NCBI RefSeq assembly: GCF_000237925.1
Contig: NC_031500.1
Span: 18,749,753 to 18,813,752 of the forward strand
DNA from: Schistosoma mansoni
Lineage: Eukaryota > Platyhelminthes > Trematoda > Strigeidida > Schistosomatidae
Reading direction: 5' to 3'
Length of the DNA: 64,000 nt
The notes below the pieces were generated by a model. It had not been told where the DNA came from, made no database searches, and saw only the letters and a list, made by a program, of their open reading frames with translations. The position numbers and the translations under genes are program-made. Shown here in pieces: positions 44,746 to 55,401 of this stretch (the first letter of the stretch is position 1; each line of letters starts with the position of its first letter).

Positions 44746-44940
44746 CATAGTTGAAAGCGTGAGTCAATTGAAGCTAGACCATCAGGGAAAACCTGGAAGC
44801 ACTGGACGTCCGTTTCGTCTTATTGTGGGACTCATCAGCAGTGCGCATCCACGACCTTGCCTCACGAGATTCAAACCCTGGCGAGGTCGTGGATGTGCAC
44901 TGCTGAGGAGTCTCACAATGGGACGAAACGGCCGTCCAGG
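44745..44940 (-). mobile_element. Family B mini fold-back, fused to a family F fragment
   Basis: Antisense arm 44745-44880 with an intact ribozyme; sense arm 44881-44940 stops at GTCCAGGG, where family F sequence begins. Confidence 0.76.
44799..44844 (-). ncRNA. Hammerhead ribozyme, family B, best preserved
   Basis: CTGATGA (the classical core, N7 = T), GAAA, stem III ACGGACGT with three pairs, stem I GCACTG/CAGTGC six perfect pairs, triplet GTC. Stem II has three pairs then a mismatch. Confidence 0.75.
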
Positions 44941-45005
44941 GCCATACTCGGAGCGTTTGACCTTAAGATCTGATCCACAAGGTAGTGGAACATCGTAAGG
45001 AGATG
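44938..45005 (+). repeat. Family F fragment
   Basis: CATACTCGGAGCGTTTGACC to CATCGTAAGGAGATGCA, about 65 bases. Confidence 0.6.
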
Positions 45006-45654
45006 CATGACGGTAGTCTCCCAGTAAGGACGTAACGCAATATCATTAATTGATTTAATAATTATAGAGCTTCTTGATGGTTTACTATCTACAGCGTGTT
45101 GCATATTAAGATATATGATGAATTAGTAGACAAGATCCTGTCTTTACAATTATGTCTTTGAGGTTTCACAAAAACTTGCCATCTTCATGCAGTGATATAT
45201 CCAAACGGTATTGATTGCTTCTGGGATTGTTTGGGCATTCAACATATCCCAGTTTCCATTTTTTATTTCAAGGGGTCTGAAAATGAAATTGGGTTATAAG
45301 TGGTTTGACGACCTGGAAGTGTAACAGCAACATTTAGACTGCAGCTATTTGAAGCCAGTTACAGACAACCTCTTTATGATTAGTTTCAGTGTATTACCGC
45401 CATTCCTATCGAATCTTACTAATAGAGACAAAGTGTGATGTATTGTTAAGGTTGATGTTCCCATGTCACTTGTTCGTTGTTGGGAAAAGCTATCTATGGA
45501 GGTTCTGGATATCCATTTTAAACGGCTTACTCTTACCATATCCTATTGCGGAGAATGGTATAAATTTGCTCTCATTCGGCCCTTGAGTTTATCGATGTTC
45601 GTTTGACCACTTTCTGACCAGCCTACCTGACAAGCGTATCCTTTTTTAATAATT
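45006..45654. other. Spacer, no gene seen
   Basis: Short overlapping frames at 45345-45586 on both strands without recognisable motifs. Confidence 0.3.
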
Positions 45655-45800
45655 AGTATCATCGGAAAAGTTGTTTGGATGACGCGTTGAAACGATAAGT
45701 ACTAGATTCAGTCCTCACATATAAGTACATCTAGTCGATGAGTCGCAAAACAAACGAAATATGTTTCTTAAATTCCAAAACTAGTCATTGCCCAATATGA
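45655..45800 (+). mobile_element. Old family A copy
   Basis: GATGACGCGTTGAAACGATAAG, AGTCGATGAGTCGCAAAAC, ACGAAATATG remain; the ribozyme is half recognisable. Confidence 0.55.
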
Positions 45801-46237
45801 GAGAAAAGGCATGAATTATAGAAAGAACGATTTACTCCAAGGTTAGTTTATGTACAGAAAATGTAGGGTATTTCTAGCACTTTAGATGACCTTGACCTCC
45901 CGGAAACCTCTGGAACGGCACTAAACATAGTGGCAGTATAGGTAATTACCCAATCAGAAATGTGACATGTGGTTTTTCAATTTTTACATGTTTCTAGTAG
46001 ATTGCTATTGAATGATGATTAGACAAGATGTTTCTCAGCGTTTTTAGAGCCTCTTTTTTGGCTTTTTTTCAAGGAATTTTCTGGGTCTCCCCAACAGGTA
46101 GAATAAGGTCGTATGCCATCAAATGTCTATTTGTTATTACTAAAAAATAGTTGAGAAAGGTAACAAGTAACAGGATGAGTAAATAACTTATTGAAATACT
46201 TGCCTGTAATATTTATATTAATTAATGTTTCGTTTAT
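45801..46237. other. Spacer, no gene seen
   Basis: AT-rich with T-runs; no gene recognised. Confidence 0.3.
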
Positions 46238-46400
46238 ATCAGAAGTGGTTTTGTGGATATGAATCCTGGGTTCGAATCTCGTGAGGCGGGATCGTGGATG
46301 AGCACTTCTGAGAAGTCCCGTATAGGACGAAACGACCATCCAGTGCTTCCAGGTTTTCTATGGTGGTCTAGCTTCAATGGATTCATGATCTCAACTATTA
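46238..46400 (+). mobile_element. Family B, internally deleted
   Basis: CAGAAGTGGTTTTGTGGATA is fused directly to CCTGGGTTCGAATCTC, so the middle of the unit is missing. Ribozyme CTGAGAA inactive. Confidence 0.72.
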
Positions 46401-46489
46401 AGATTTTTTTATACTTGACGATCTGCTTATTATGAATTACAAATATAATATTATTCATTGGTGCTTATCTAGTTCTATCTAATTATTAT

Positions 46490-46668
46490 TGTGACTGATC
46501 GGTCAAGTGCTCTGGCGCGAGACTGGTAGGTCCTGGGTTCGAATCTCGTTGGGCGCGATTGTGGATGCGTACTACTGAGGAGTCTCATAATAGGACGAAA
46601 CGGCCGTCCAGTGCTTCCAGGTTTTCCATAGTTGTCTAGCTTTAATTGACTCATGATTTCAAGTGTGA
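46490..46668 (+). mobile_element. Family B sense partial copy
   Basis: GATCGGTCAAGTGCTCTGG, GGGTTCGAATCTC, ribozyme, tail to TGATTTCAAG. Confidence 0.75.
46567..46614 (+). ncRNA. Hammerhead ribozyme, family B, intact core
   Basis: CTGAGGA, GTCT/GGAC (one G-T), GAAA, ACGGCCGT, cleavage after GTC. The first stem I pair is A-C (TACTA against CAGTG). Confidence 0.6.
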
Positions 46669-46843
46669 CTGTTTTATTGTCATACAAATTTCACTGTGTC
46701 ACTAAGAGATTTAGAATGTTATTGTTATAACATTTGGATCTTCATGTCTACACGAATAGGATGTTAATTTGTTTTAGAAGAATATCTACATTAGATTCTC
46801 TAACAGTGTGTATTCCACAGGACTTCAAATACGTGATTAGCCG

Positions 46844-47147
46844 TGTGGTGTGGGTTGCTTACATCTATATAAGTAGTATATGACGGTGGGCAGGCAGAAA
46901 ATGTATTTCACTAGAAGATCGATGAAGAAAGAACGGAAGTGAAACGTAATTGGTATGAAAACGCATGAACAATGAAATCAGAGAAGATGGACTGAGATTT
47001 GCAAAAGTAATGGTCGAGATTGAGGCAAGGGATTGATAGTTTGCAAATTAACTGTTTACTGTATGGTTGTCGGATTTTACTGAAATAATCTGTAATTTTG
47101 AACTCAAATACATTCGATTGTCTCCACTCGTGTTCTCGTTCACTACA
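46844..47147 (+). mobile_element. Solo LTR, family C
   Basis: 304 bp, TGTGGTGTGG...TTCACTACA. Flanks GCCG/GCCT match at three of four bases, a possible decayed target duplication. Confidence 0.65.
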
Positions 47148-47429
47148 GCCTGACTAGAACCAAGACATGGCACAATCCAACAACAATGGACAATCAGTCA
47201 ATCAATAATAATAAGTAATAAGGATAGGGGAATATATAACTTTTGGTAGTGTTGATCTCTCCGAGTTAGATCGTCCATTCTAAACATCATGTATACCGCC
47301 TACTTCATGTAGAAGTGAGCTTTCTAGCTATCGTACAAGTGTTATATCAGTTCCTTCAGATAACCTTCACTGTATTCGTAGGTGTTGTCATCTTCATTTC
47401 CTCTTGGATTTATGTTGACCATTTTACTT
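47148..47429. other. Spacer, no gene seen
   Basis: AT-rich, nothing recognised. Confidence 0.3.
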
Positions 47430-48262
47430 ACTTACTTACGCCTGTTACACCTCATGGAGGAGCATAGGCCGACCACCAACATTCTCCATTCAACTCTGTC
47501 CTCGACAATCCTTTCCAGTTGTTTCCAGTTCTTATTCATTCTTTTCATGTCTGCTTTCAATTCTCGACGCAGTGTCCTTCCGTCTTCCTCTGTCCCTTTT
47601 CCCTCAAGGATTCCACGTTCGGGCTTGTGTTATGATGCAGTCTAATGATTTCCTCAATGCATGTCCTATCCAGTTCCAACGTCTTTCCCTAATTTCTTCT
47701 TTATTTGGAGAAGAGTGGCCAACAGTGGAATCCAGGACGCGCCCCTCCTCGTCCTATTTGGGACTCGTCAGCTGGATGTACCTGCATCTCAGAGTAAATG
47801 TTCACTCTCGGACTCGAACTCAGTAATGTTCGCTTCAAACGCCATTGCGTTATCAACTTAGCTACTGAGTCCTGATAGCCACTTGCTTGTGCAATAGGGT
47901 GAAGTTTGAATTCACTTGGTATTGTTTGTTTGAATCTTCCCATTGATTTTTGGGACTGCAGTTGATCCGTCTCTAGCCAATGTTCATCTTTGGAACCTCA
48001 TTCATTCTTTCTCACAGTGGACTGTTTCTGATGGTATCCGGTCAACGGATATTGAGTATCTTGTGTAGACAATTGTTTATAAATACTTGTACCATTTTGA
48101 TGATGGTTGTATGAGTAGTTCTCGAAGTTTCATCTGAGTACAGTAGAACTAATTGACTTGACGTACATATTGAAGATTGTGATTTTGATATTGTCCTTCA
48201 TACAGTTGTCTTGAATTCCATATGTTCTTTATCTATTGGGATGTTGTGTTTGCTTTGCCAAT
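47430..48262 (-). mobile_element. RTE-type 3' end interrupted by a family A insertion
   Basis: 47430-47705 and 47988-48262 are consecutive parts of one antisense RTE copy (tail complement CTTACTTACTTACGCCTG at the left). The family A unit sits between them. Confidence 0.75.
47706..47988 (-). mobile_element. Family A unit inserted in the RTE copy
   Basis: AGTGGCCAACAGTGGAATCC... to ...CCAATGTTCATC. TTTGGA occurs just before and just after. Ribozyme box damaged (GACGAGGAGG). Confidence 0.74.
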
Positions 48263-48324
48263 CCCTGACTATACACCTTAATTTTATTGACTCATTTCAT
48301 TGATAGTCTATTATCTTTCATAAA

Positions 48325-48467
48325 TAAGAATACATTACGCCGAGAAACGGAGACAGACATGAGAAGAATGAACAAAAGTTGGATAGAACAAGAAAGGAAG
48401 GCACAGGACAGAGTGGGTTGGAGAATACTGGTCGGCGGCCTATGCTCCTCGACGAGGCGTAACAGGC

Positions 48468-48508
<41 letters not shown>

Positions 48509-48520
48509 GAAGGAAGGAAG
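48325..48520 (+). mobile_element. RTE-type 3' end with long (GTAA)n/(GGAA)n tail
   Basis: TTACGCCGAGAAACGGAGAC... GACGAGGCGTAACAGGCG, then about 10 GTAA units and three GGAA units. Confidence 0.78.
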
Positions 48521-48845
48521 TACCTTTGATAAATGAATGAATTTATAAAGAAGGTGAAAATTAGAAAGATTCCATCTAGAAAACACCATACAAATCAATT
48601 CACATTTATTGTATGGATGTACTGAGTGGGCGCATGTAAATCGACAATCGATTTGTATACCCATGCATGAATGTCACATAACTACACTTATGTATATGTG
48701 GATAAGTGCATATATGCTTAGTTATGTGTACATAGTGCGTTCAATTTCATATATTCGTCTCTTATTACTAGGTATTAGTTTATTTTATGAAATTTTCTTA
48801 TTTGATTTGATACAAAAAAGTTGACTATTAACATTCATAAATTAT

Positions 48846-49017
48846 TGTAAGCAAAGATGGATAGTGGCTAGCAGTGGAATCCAGGACGCGCGCTGCTTCG
48901 TCCTATTTGGGACTCGTCAGCTGGATGAACCTGCCACATCTCAGAGTTGATGATCACTCTGGGACTCGAACCCAGTACCTTTCGCTTCAAACGCCATCGC
49001 GTTATACACTCGGCTTT
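48846..49017 (-). mobile_element. Family A antisense partial copy
   Basis: GCAAAGATGGATAGTGGC to TTATACACTCGGC. Ribozyme has GAAGCAG in place of GAAAC; no AAA insert. Confidence 0.75.
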
Positions 49018-49494
49018 GGATCCAAATCTTTCATTGGTTATGAGTTTAACGTTAAGGTATATCAGATTTTGAGTCTGATGTTTCCCGTGAGACTCGAGCC
49101 CTCATTATCCAAAGTAATGTAATCGGAAATGTTACTATTGTGATATTCAAGTTATAGCTGATCTCTTGTATGATTGATTACTGAGTCAGCGCCATTCTTC
49201 TCTTGTCCTTTTTAGTACTGACCAAATTTGGTCTATCAAGCTGTACAGTTAGTAGGTTATAGGAGAATTAAGATCTCGCACAGCTACTTTAAAATGATCC
49301 ATGTCAACGAATTTCACGTCAGGATTCATACATATCTAAAATGAAACAGTCATCACCACTCTACATCAAAATTTCATCAAAGTTGGAACTATACAGCTGC
49401 AAGCCGACTCGATTGTTCTAAAGTTTAGACATCGGTCGTGAGACTGAAAGATCCTAAGTTCGATTCTTAACAGAATTGTGGATGTCTATTATGG
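49018..49494. other. Spacer, no gene seen
   Basis: 49430-49500 (GAAAGATCCTAAGTTCGATTC) is a possible old tRNA-like trace. Otherwise nothing. Confidence 0.3.
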
Positions 49495-51135
49495 AGGAAC
49501 ACCATATGACTTGGTAAAAGATGCGAATATGAGTCACTCTCAATCCAGCAGATTGGAGTGATAGGCAGAATACTTTAGGAAACAGTTCAACTGGCATTCA
49601 GCCACAATTTAGTTACCCACTATCTCCAGATAACCTGAATAGCAATTTGATGTGAGTCCTCTAACTCTTAGTGTGGTTGAAAAGTCTGTAAGTAATATAA
49701 ACCCAGGAGAAGTAGCAGGGTCTAATATACTAGCTCCTGAGATTTTCAAGGATGGTGGTCCGGTTCCAGCAGTTAGATTGAATTAAATCCCAACTAAAAT
49801 CTGGAAACTGGATGTAATCGCATTCCACCAGTCTCAATCGCTGATCATCTCAGTCTATAAGAAAGGACAAAACTCCTGTTATGACAATCACAGAGGGATC
49901 ATATTATATAATATAGTGTCCTAAATATTCGCCCTCATTACAGTTTAGCGTTTAACTAGAGTTTGCGAAGCGTGAACCCGAGAAAACCAGGTTGGTTTCA
50001 GACATGGAAGTGGATAAATAAACCAAATATTCACTCTTCGGCGGATTCTGGAACATTAACATACTTTTCGACGTTGTATTCTTTTGCCTTTGGGCGGCGT
50101 TAGTCTTTGTTAGTCGTGAGGCTCTGGGGCAGTATTTTTCATTGAAACGTGTTCGTCAGGATTATCCGCCTTCCTCATTCTTATTTATGTATGTCATAAA
50201 CATGCTTTTCGCGATACACCTTCATCGTTTGACTTTTCAGGGATTGATCTTCTTCCAGAAGATTCAGTTGTCAACTAGGAATGAGCAGATGAAATATTTT
50301 TTGTCTGGTGAAGACGTTGACAAAATGCATAGTCTTCCGACCACTTTAAGCAACAATGTAAGGATGTTTGTGATGTGGTTTTTACCTCAAAATGTAGAAT
50401 TTTACTTCAGAATCGACTCGCCTTATTGCCTGAATTGATGATAGAGAGTAAAGTAGTTGGAGGCATCGTCCGTTTTACTTATCTTGTGGATTTTATCAGT
50501 CTTGGCTGTTTGGTGTCTGATTAAATCTGGGCACGGATTCATAAGGCTCGATTAACTTTTGCTAACGTGATTCACTGGAGGCGTAGGCGATGTATCTGTC
50601 ATCCAGCCAGAGGGCGAATTTATAGCGCATCAGTTCACTCCATTCTAAGCTATGGATGTGCGACACGGTAATTAGAAGTAGAGAATATTCGTAGGTTATT
50701 GGTATTCCATCACAGGTGTCTACGAAGCATTGGTTCTGTATTTTGGGACCATGGATTAAGCAACCCCTGGGTTAAGAATAGAGTACTAGGTAAAGATGGT
50801 AAATCGATTGATGAGGTGGTAAATCTTTATCAATTGAGGTGATTGGGACATATGTTACGAATGTCCATCCGCCGCCTACCTTGACGAACGATTTTGTGTG
50901 GTGTAGGAATAAGCTGGAAGAAAGCTAGCGGTGGCTAAACCAAAACATAGCATTAGTCAATGAAGTCACTTACAAACAGACTGAGCTATATTAAAAGATG
51001 TAGACCACCTGGTTGAGGTCCACATGATTGTCGTAACCAATGGTTAAGGACTTTGAATGACATGGTTCAAAATCGTTTGCAATGGTTCAGGTGCATCCAT
51101 TCTCTGTCTTCTCCGATACTGAGATTCTAAATTAC
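49495..51135 (+). pseudogene. Second non-LTR family, long broken RT copy
   Basis: Decayed but ordered: VSNINPGEVAGSN, APEIFKDGG, IISVYKKG, NHRGIILYN, QVGFRHGSG (RT fingers/palm), a disrupted middle with frame 50142-50438 (FMYVINMLFAIHLHRL, LSGEDVDKMHSL, TTLSNNVRMF), then after 50560 the C-terminal part matching 56288-56872. No intact YADD box seen. Many stops. Confidence 0.78.
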
Positions 51136-51834
51136 TCATAACATTTTTTATTTCTCTTCTTCATATCTTTTTTGGGTCATATCTTCAATTTCTAATTGTT
51201 CTCATTACTACTGATACTGTTACTACCTCTACTATTCTAAGTTTTATCCCGACAACTCCATATCTCTGTGCTAATGGGGAACGGCAACTTGAACCAACAT
51301 ACATACATTCAGGTTCTAAATTTTGACTGACTGACTGGACAAATTTTCAATAAAAGGGCTCGGAGTCCAATGTTCTGAGTGTTTATCTGACCTTAAATCA
51401 CACAAAATCACTGTCTAATTGAATGAAATATTGTTAACGTATTATCACTTAATGTCCGAATATAATACCTGATCTCTTTGAAGTACCACTTGATTTTATA
51501 CTACTAAATTCAATAGTTAGTAGTTTGAGTAATTGAAACAAATGTGCAAAGTAAAGCAATCTCATCACTATCGACGACGTAATTTCGTCTAGTTATAAAA
51601 TCTTATTCTTTAAAGAAACAAATTTCAAACTATATACGAATAAATATAGGGTTCTATTTAACTAACCATAAAACGAAATGGAGTGTTTAGTAGGCATTGC
51701 AACGATTCTGGGTATTTTTAAATTAAAGGAAACATAATACTGAGATTACAATTGATTACAATATCTTGGAGATACTTACAAACTCAATAAATTCAAGATA
51801 ACTCTCAATAAGAGGTTCCAAGCCTTACAAAATA
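51136..51834. other. 3' flank of the non-LTR copy and spacer
   Basis: 51250-51345 matches the non-LTR 3' UTR type (CTGTGCTAATGGGG...AACTTGAACC, TGACTGACTGG). The remainder is AT-rich without genes. Confidence 0.45.
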
Positions 51835-52890
51835 TACTGAAAGAAGAAGAAATTACGATGGATGACAACTGGAAAGGGACAAAAGTGGCGATCACTTCAA
51901 GAGGTCAGGAGGTTCTGGGTCAAAAGAAGCACCATCACAAGGAATGGATCACCGTTGGTACACTGGACAAAATTGAAGAAAGGAGGAACAAGAAGGTAGC
52001 AATCAATATCAGCCGAACAAGAGCGGAAAAAGCCAAGGCACAAGCCGAATACACAGAGGCAAACAAGCAAGTGAAGAGGAGCATCAGAACCGACAAACGT
52101 AAATATGTGGAAGATTTAGCGATGACAGCGGAAAAGGCTGAAAGAGAAGGAAATATGTGACAACTGTATTGTACAACAAAGAAACTCACTGGAAATTACC
52201 GTAAACTAGAACGGCCAGTGAAAAGCAAGGAAGGCAAAGTAATCACCGACATTGAAGAACAACGAAACAGGTGGGTAGAACACTTCAAAGAACTCTTAAA
52301 TCGACCAGCTCCACTGAACTCACTGAATATTGTAGAAATACCCACGAACCTCCCAATCGATATTGGCCCACCAACAATTGAAGAGATCAGCATAGCAATC
52401 AGACAAATCATGAGTGGCAAAGCAGCGGGACCAGACAACATCCCGGCAGAGGCACTGAAAGCAAATGTAGCAGCAACTGCAAAGATACTCCACATCCTCT
52501 TCAGTAAGATTTGAGATGAAGAACAAGTATCAACAGACTGAAAGGAGGACACCTGATCAAGATACCAAAGAAAGGCGATCTCAGCAAGTGTGATAACTAC
52601 AGAGGAATCACTCTTCTCTCAATATCAGGAAAACTCTTCAACAGGGCATTGTTAAACAGAATGAGGGACTCCGTAGACGCCCAATTTCGAGATCAACTGG
52701 CTGGATTCCGTAAGGATCGATCGTGTACACGTCAAATCACAACTCTATGAATCATTGTGGAACAATCGATTGAATGGAGTTCATCACACTTTATCACCTT
52801 CATAGACTACGAAAAAGCATTTGATAGTGTGGACAGGACAACACTATGAAGGCTTCTTCGACATTACGCATGGGTTGGAATTATTAACTA
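51835..52890 (+). pseudogene. RTE-type non-LTR, RT N-terminal half
   Basis: Frames 51858-52160 and 52218-52514 plus continuation: ERRNKKVAINISRTRAEKA, WVEHFKELLNRPAP, SGKAAGPDNIPAEALKA, then RYQRKAI-type frame shift and NYRGITLLS, LAGFRKDRSC, FIDYEKAFDSVDR. These are RT motifs 0-3 of RTE elements. Ends abruptly at about 52890 before the FADD box. Confidence 0.85.
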
Positions 52891-53139
52891 TATTTCATCA
52901 TCTTCTGTCTGAGAATTCTTTCAGGTGATTTAACAAGATAAATATTCTACGATGATGATGCTTACATAAACTAACAGATAAAAGCTTCTTTACAGATGTA
53001 TAATCGACTCAACACTTTTCACATATCTCTTTAGCTTTAAATTCCTTATTAATGCTAAATTGATACATTCCATGAACTTTGTAATGTGTTACATCCAGAA
53101 GAGTATTATGAATGGTATTTTTTAAAGACTATATACGGA
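52891..53139. other. Spacer, no gene seen
   Basis: AT-rich, nothing recognised. Confidence 0.3.
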
Positions 53140-53530
53140 ACATTATAAGCAAAGGTGGACAGAGGCTAGCAGTGGAATCCAGGATGCGCGCCGCTTCGTC
53201 CTATTTGGGACTCGTCAGCTGGATGAACCTGCCACATCCCAAAGTTGATATTCACTCTGGAACTCGAACCCAGTACCTTTCACTTCAAACGCCATCGCGT
53301 TATCCACTCGGCCACTGAATCCTGACAGCCACTTGCTTGTGCAATGGGGTGAAGTTTGAATTCACTTGATATTGTTTATTTGAATCTTCCCATTGATGTT
53401 TAGGACTGAAATTGATAGGTCTCTCTCTTATTGGCATATTTGCATACAGTGCGTATTGCCTCGATATAGCCAATAAGAGACTGATCAATGGCAGTCCTCA
53501 AAATCAATGGGAAGATTCAAACAAACAATA
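53140..53530 (-). mobile_element. Family A antisense copy with inverted end
   Basis: Antisense 53140-53472, then 53466-53530 repeats part of the tail in sense (GCCAATAAGAGACTGATCAA...AACAAACAATA), forming a hairpin. Ribozyme with GAAGCGG, no AAA insert. Confidence 0.76.
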
Positions 53531-53574
53531 TATACGGAACAATACTATGTGTATATTTTGATTACATAATTGTT

Positions 53575-53965
53575 GTCTAACTAAACTATTCATATTCATG
53601 TCCCCCTTATTATAAACTTTATTTTAACCTATGAACAATTATTATACAATTTACCGTTCTTTCATTCTGACCAGTCTATTAATTGCTGTCCTCCAAATTC
53701 ACAGCTACATTTGGCTAGTTCTTGTACAAATGTTATTTTCTATTTCATGGTGTGATGTGGTCTGTTTGTTCGGTATATAAACCTAATATGTTTGAGAATA
53801 ATGATTCATATTGCAGAGGATGATATTGGTGTTCTGGGCTTAACAGACAGAGTTAGGCAGGAAGAATAATCGATAGACAATCTAGACTGCTCGTAAGGGT
53901 TTTATGCGCTATTGGTCCAGTCGAGAAGTCACTGTTCTCTAAGTAGCGATATCATTACGTTGTAT
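53575..53965 (+). mobile_element. Family D LTR fragment
   Basis: TATTCATATTCATGTCCCCC... CGGTATATAAACC... GTCACTGTTCTC; similar to 19375-19745. Confidence 0.62.
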
Positions 53966-54162
53966 ATTGATAGGATACAAGGCCACAAGTTATAACAAAG
54001 AACATTCATCTAAAGTTGATCAAATAGTTTCATAGTATTTGGGTTCCAAATTGATGTGTGAAACATTAAAGAAGAAGAATGTATTTATAAATTCTTAACG
54101 AATGAATTTAAAGCAAAATCTAACGTTTTCATCTGATAATCTGGTTCAGACTTTTCCAAAAA

Positions 54163-54418
54163 AAATTGGTGAACGGTTGCTCAAACATCGTGGATTGGTT
54201 GAGGTTAGACATTAACACCATTGGATGCCAGCTCAGTAGTCTATCGATCAAGTGCTTTGGCACGAGACTGGCAGGTCCTGGGTTCGAATCTCGCGAGGTG
54301 AGATCGTGGATGCGCACTGCCACTGAGGAGTCCCATAATAGGACGAAACGGCCATCCAGTGCTTCCAGATTTTCCATGGTTGTCTAGCTTCAATTGATTC
54401 ATGATTTCAACTATGAAA
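54163..54418 (+). mobile_element. Family B sense copy
   Basis: GGTGAACGGTTGCTCAAAC to CATGATTTCAACTATG. Ribozyme has intact CTGAGGA/GAAA but the extra CCA next to stem I (GCACTGCCACTGAGG). Lies about 190 bases before the CCAAT duplication. Confidence 0.76.
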
Positions 54419-54603
54419 AAAAATTATCGATTTTCTTAATTGAATATATTTTCAATACATAATCATTATAAATGTAATTCAATATGAATATCATCCTATC
54501 GGTTACAGTCTCATTTTATCGATTTTTATTGGAATATTGATTTTTTGTTATTATTGATGTTGGAAAAAAAATTGAATCAATAAAATGCACATCAACATTT
54601 CAG

Positions 54604-54831
54604 CCAATCAAAACTAAGTTATATGAAGCATACTGATCGAATGCATTAAATTGATTGGTTAATATTTTTAATATATGGTGCAGATAGTTTATTCACCTAT
54701 GCCTATGTGAATTTTAACCAATCAAAATGAAGTTAAATGAAATAGGTCAATTGAATGCATTAAATTGATTGGTTAATATTTTTACTATGTGCGGTAAGTT
54801 TATTCACCTATACCTACGTGTATTTTAAATA
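54604..54831 (+). promoter_or_regulatory. Tandem 114-bp duplication with CCAAT boxes upstream of the LIM gene
   Basis: Two imperfect copies, offset 114 bases. Each has CCAAT at its start (54604-54608; 54718-54722) and ATTGG about 50 bases on (54654-54658; 54768-54772), followed by a T-rich stretch and TTTATTCACCTA. It lies 336-563 bases before ATG 55167 with only AT-rich sequence between. Likely promoter or enhancer of the LIM gene; this is inference from position and CCAAT boxes. Confidence 0.5.
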
Positions 54832-55166
54832 TTCATATTCGTATATTATAGAATTTGAAAATGCCGGATTCTGTGAAACACTTCAATGTTTCAATGATGT
54901 AAATAGATCCTAAAATGATATTCTAGGCATCAATGTGATAAATCTTGATATTTTTTATAGATGATATTATTTAGAATGGAATACTTAATGATATCCTGTA
55001 CAGAATAGTAAACAAGTAAAAACAACCCCCCACATAACTTTATGACTAGATTTCATGTTATCCTCCTATCCAATCCCTGTGAATAGTTAAAATGAACATT
55101 CAACTTCTATGAATTCATTAAATCATTCAATTTGAAAGTTTATCTTCTACAAAAATATCAAAATCA

Positions 55167-55401
55167 ATGAAGAATACAAATACAGTTTTAAATGAAACTA
55201 TATGTATGAATACATCAGGGAATAATGGTTATTTGAATGAAAATGAATCCAATAGTAATCATACAACTTCTATATTAGGATTCAATTCAAGAATATTTAA
55301 TAATTGTGCCGAATGTGGTTTAAGAATTATTAATTTGATGGATACATGTTATGCTATGGGTTATTTATATCATAATTCATGTTTTGTATGCTGTTGTTGT
55401 A
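55167..55401 (+). CDS. LIM adaptor exon 1: N-terminus and first half of LIM1
   Basis: ATG 55167, 78 codons plus one base; donor A|GTAAGT at 55402. Encodes a short Asn/Ser-rich leader, then the first LIM1 zinc finger (CAEC...HNSC) and the CCCC pair that begins the second. Reading through the donor gives a stop four bases later, so splicing is required. Phase 1 matches exon 2, which starts with two bases completing AAG (Lys). Confidence 0.9.
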
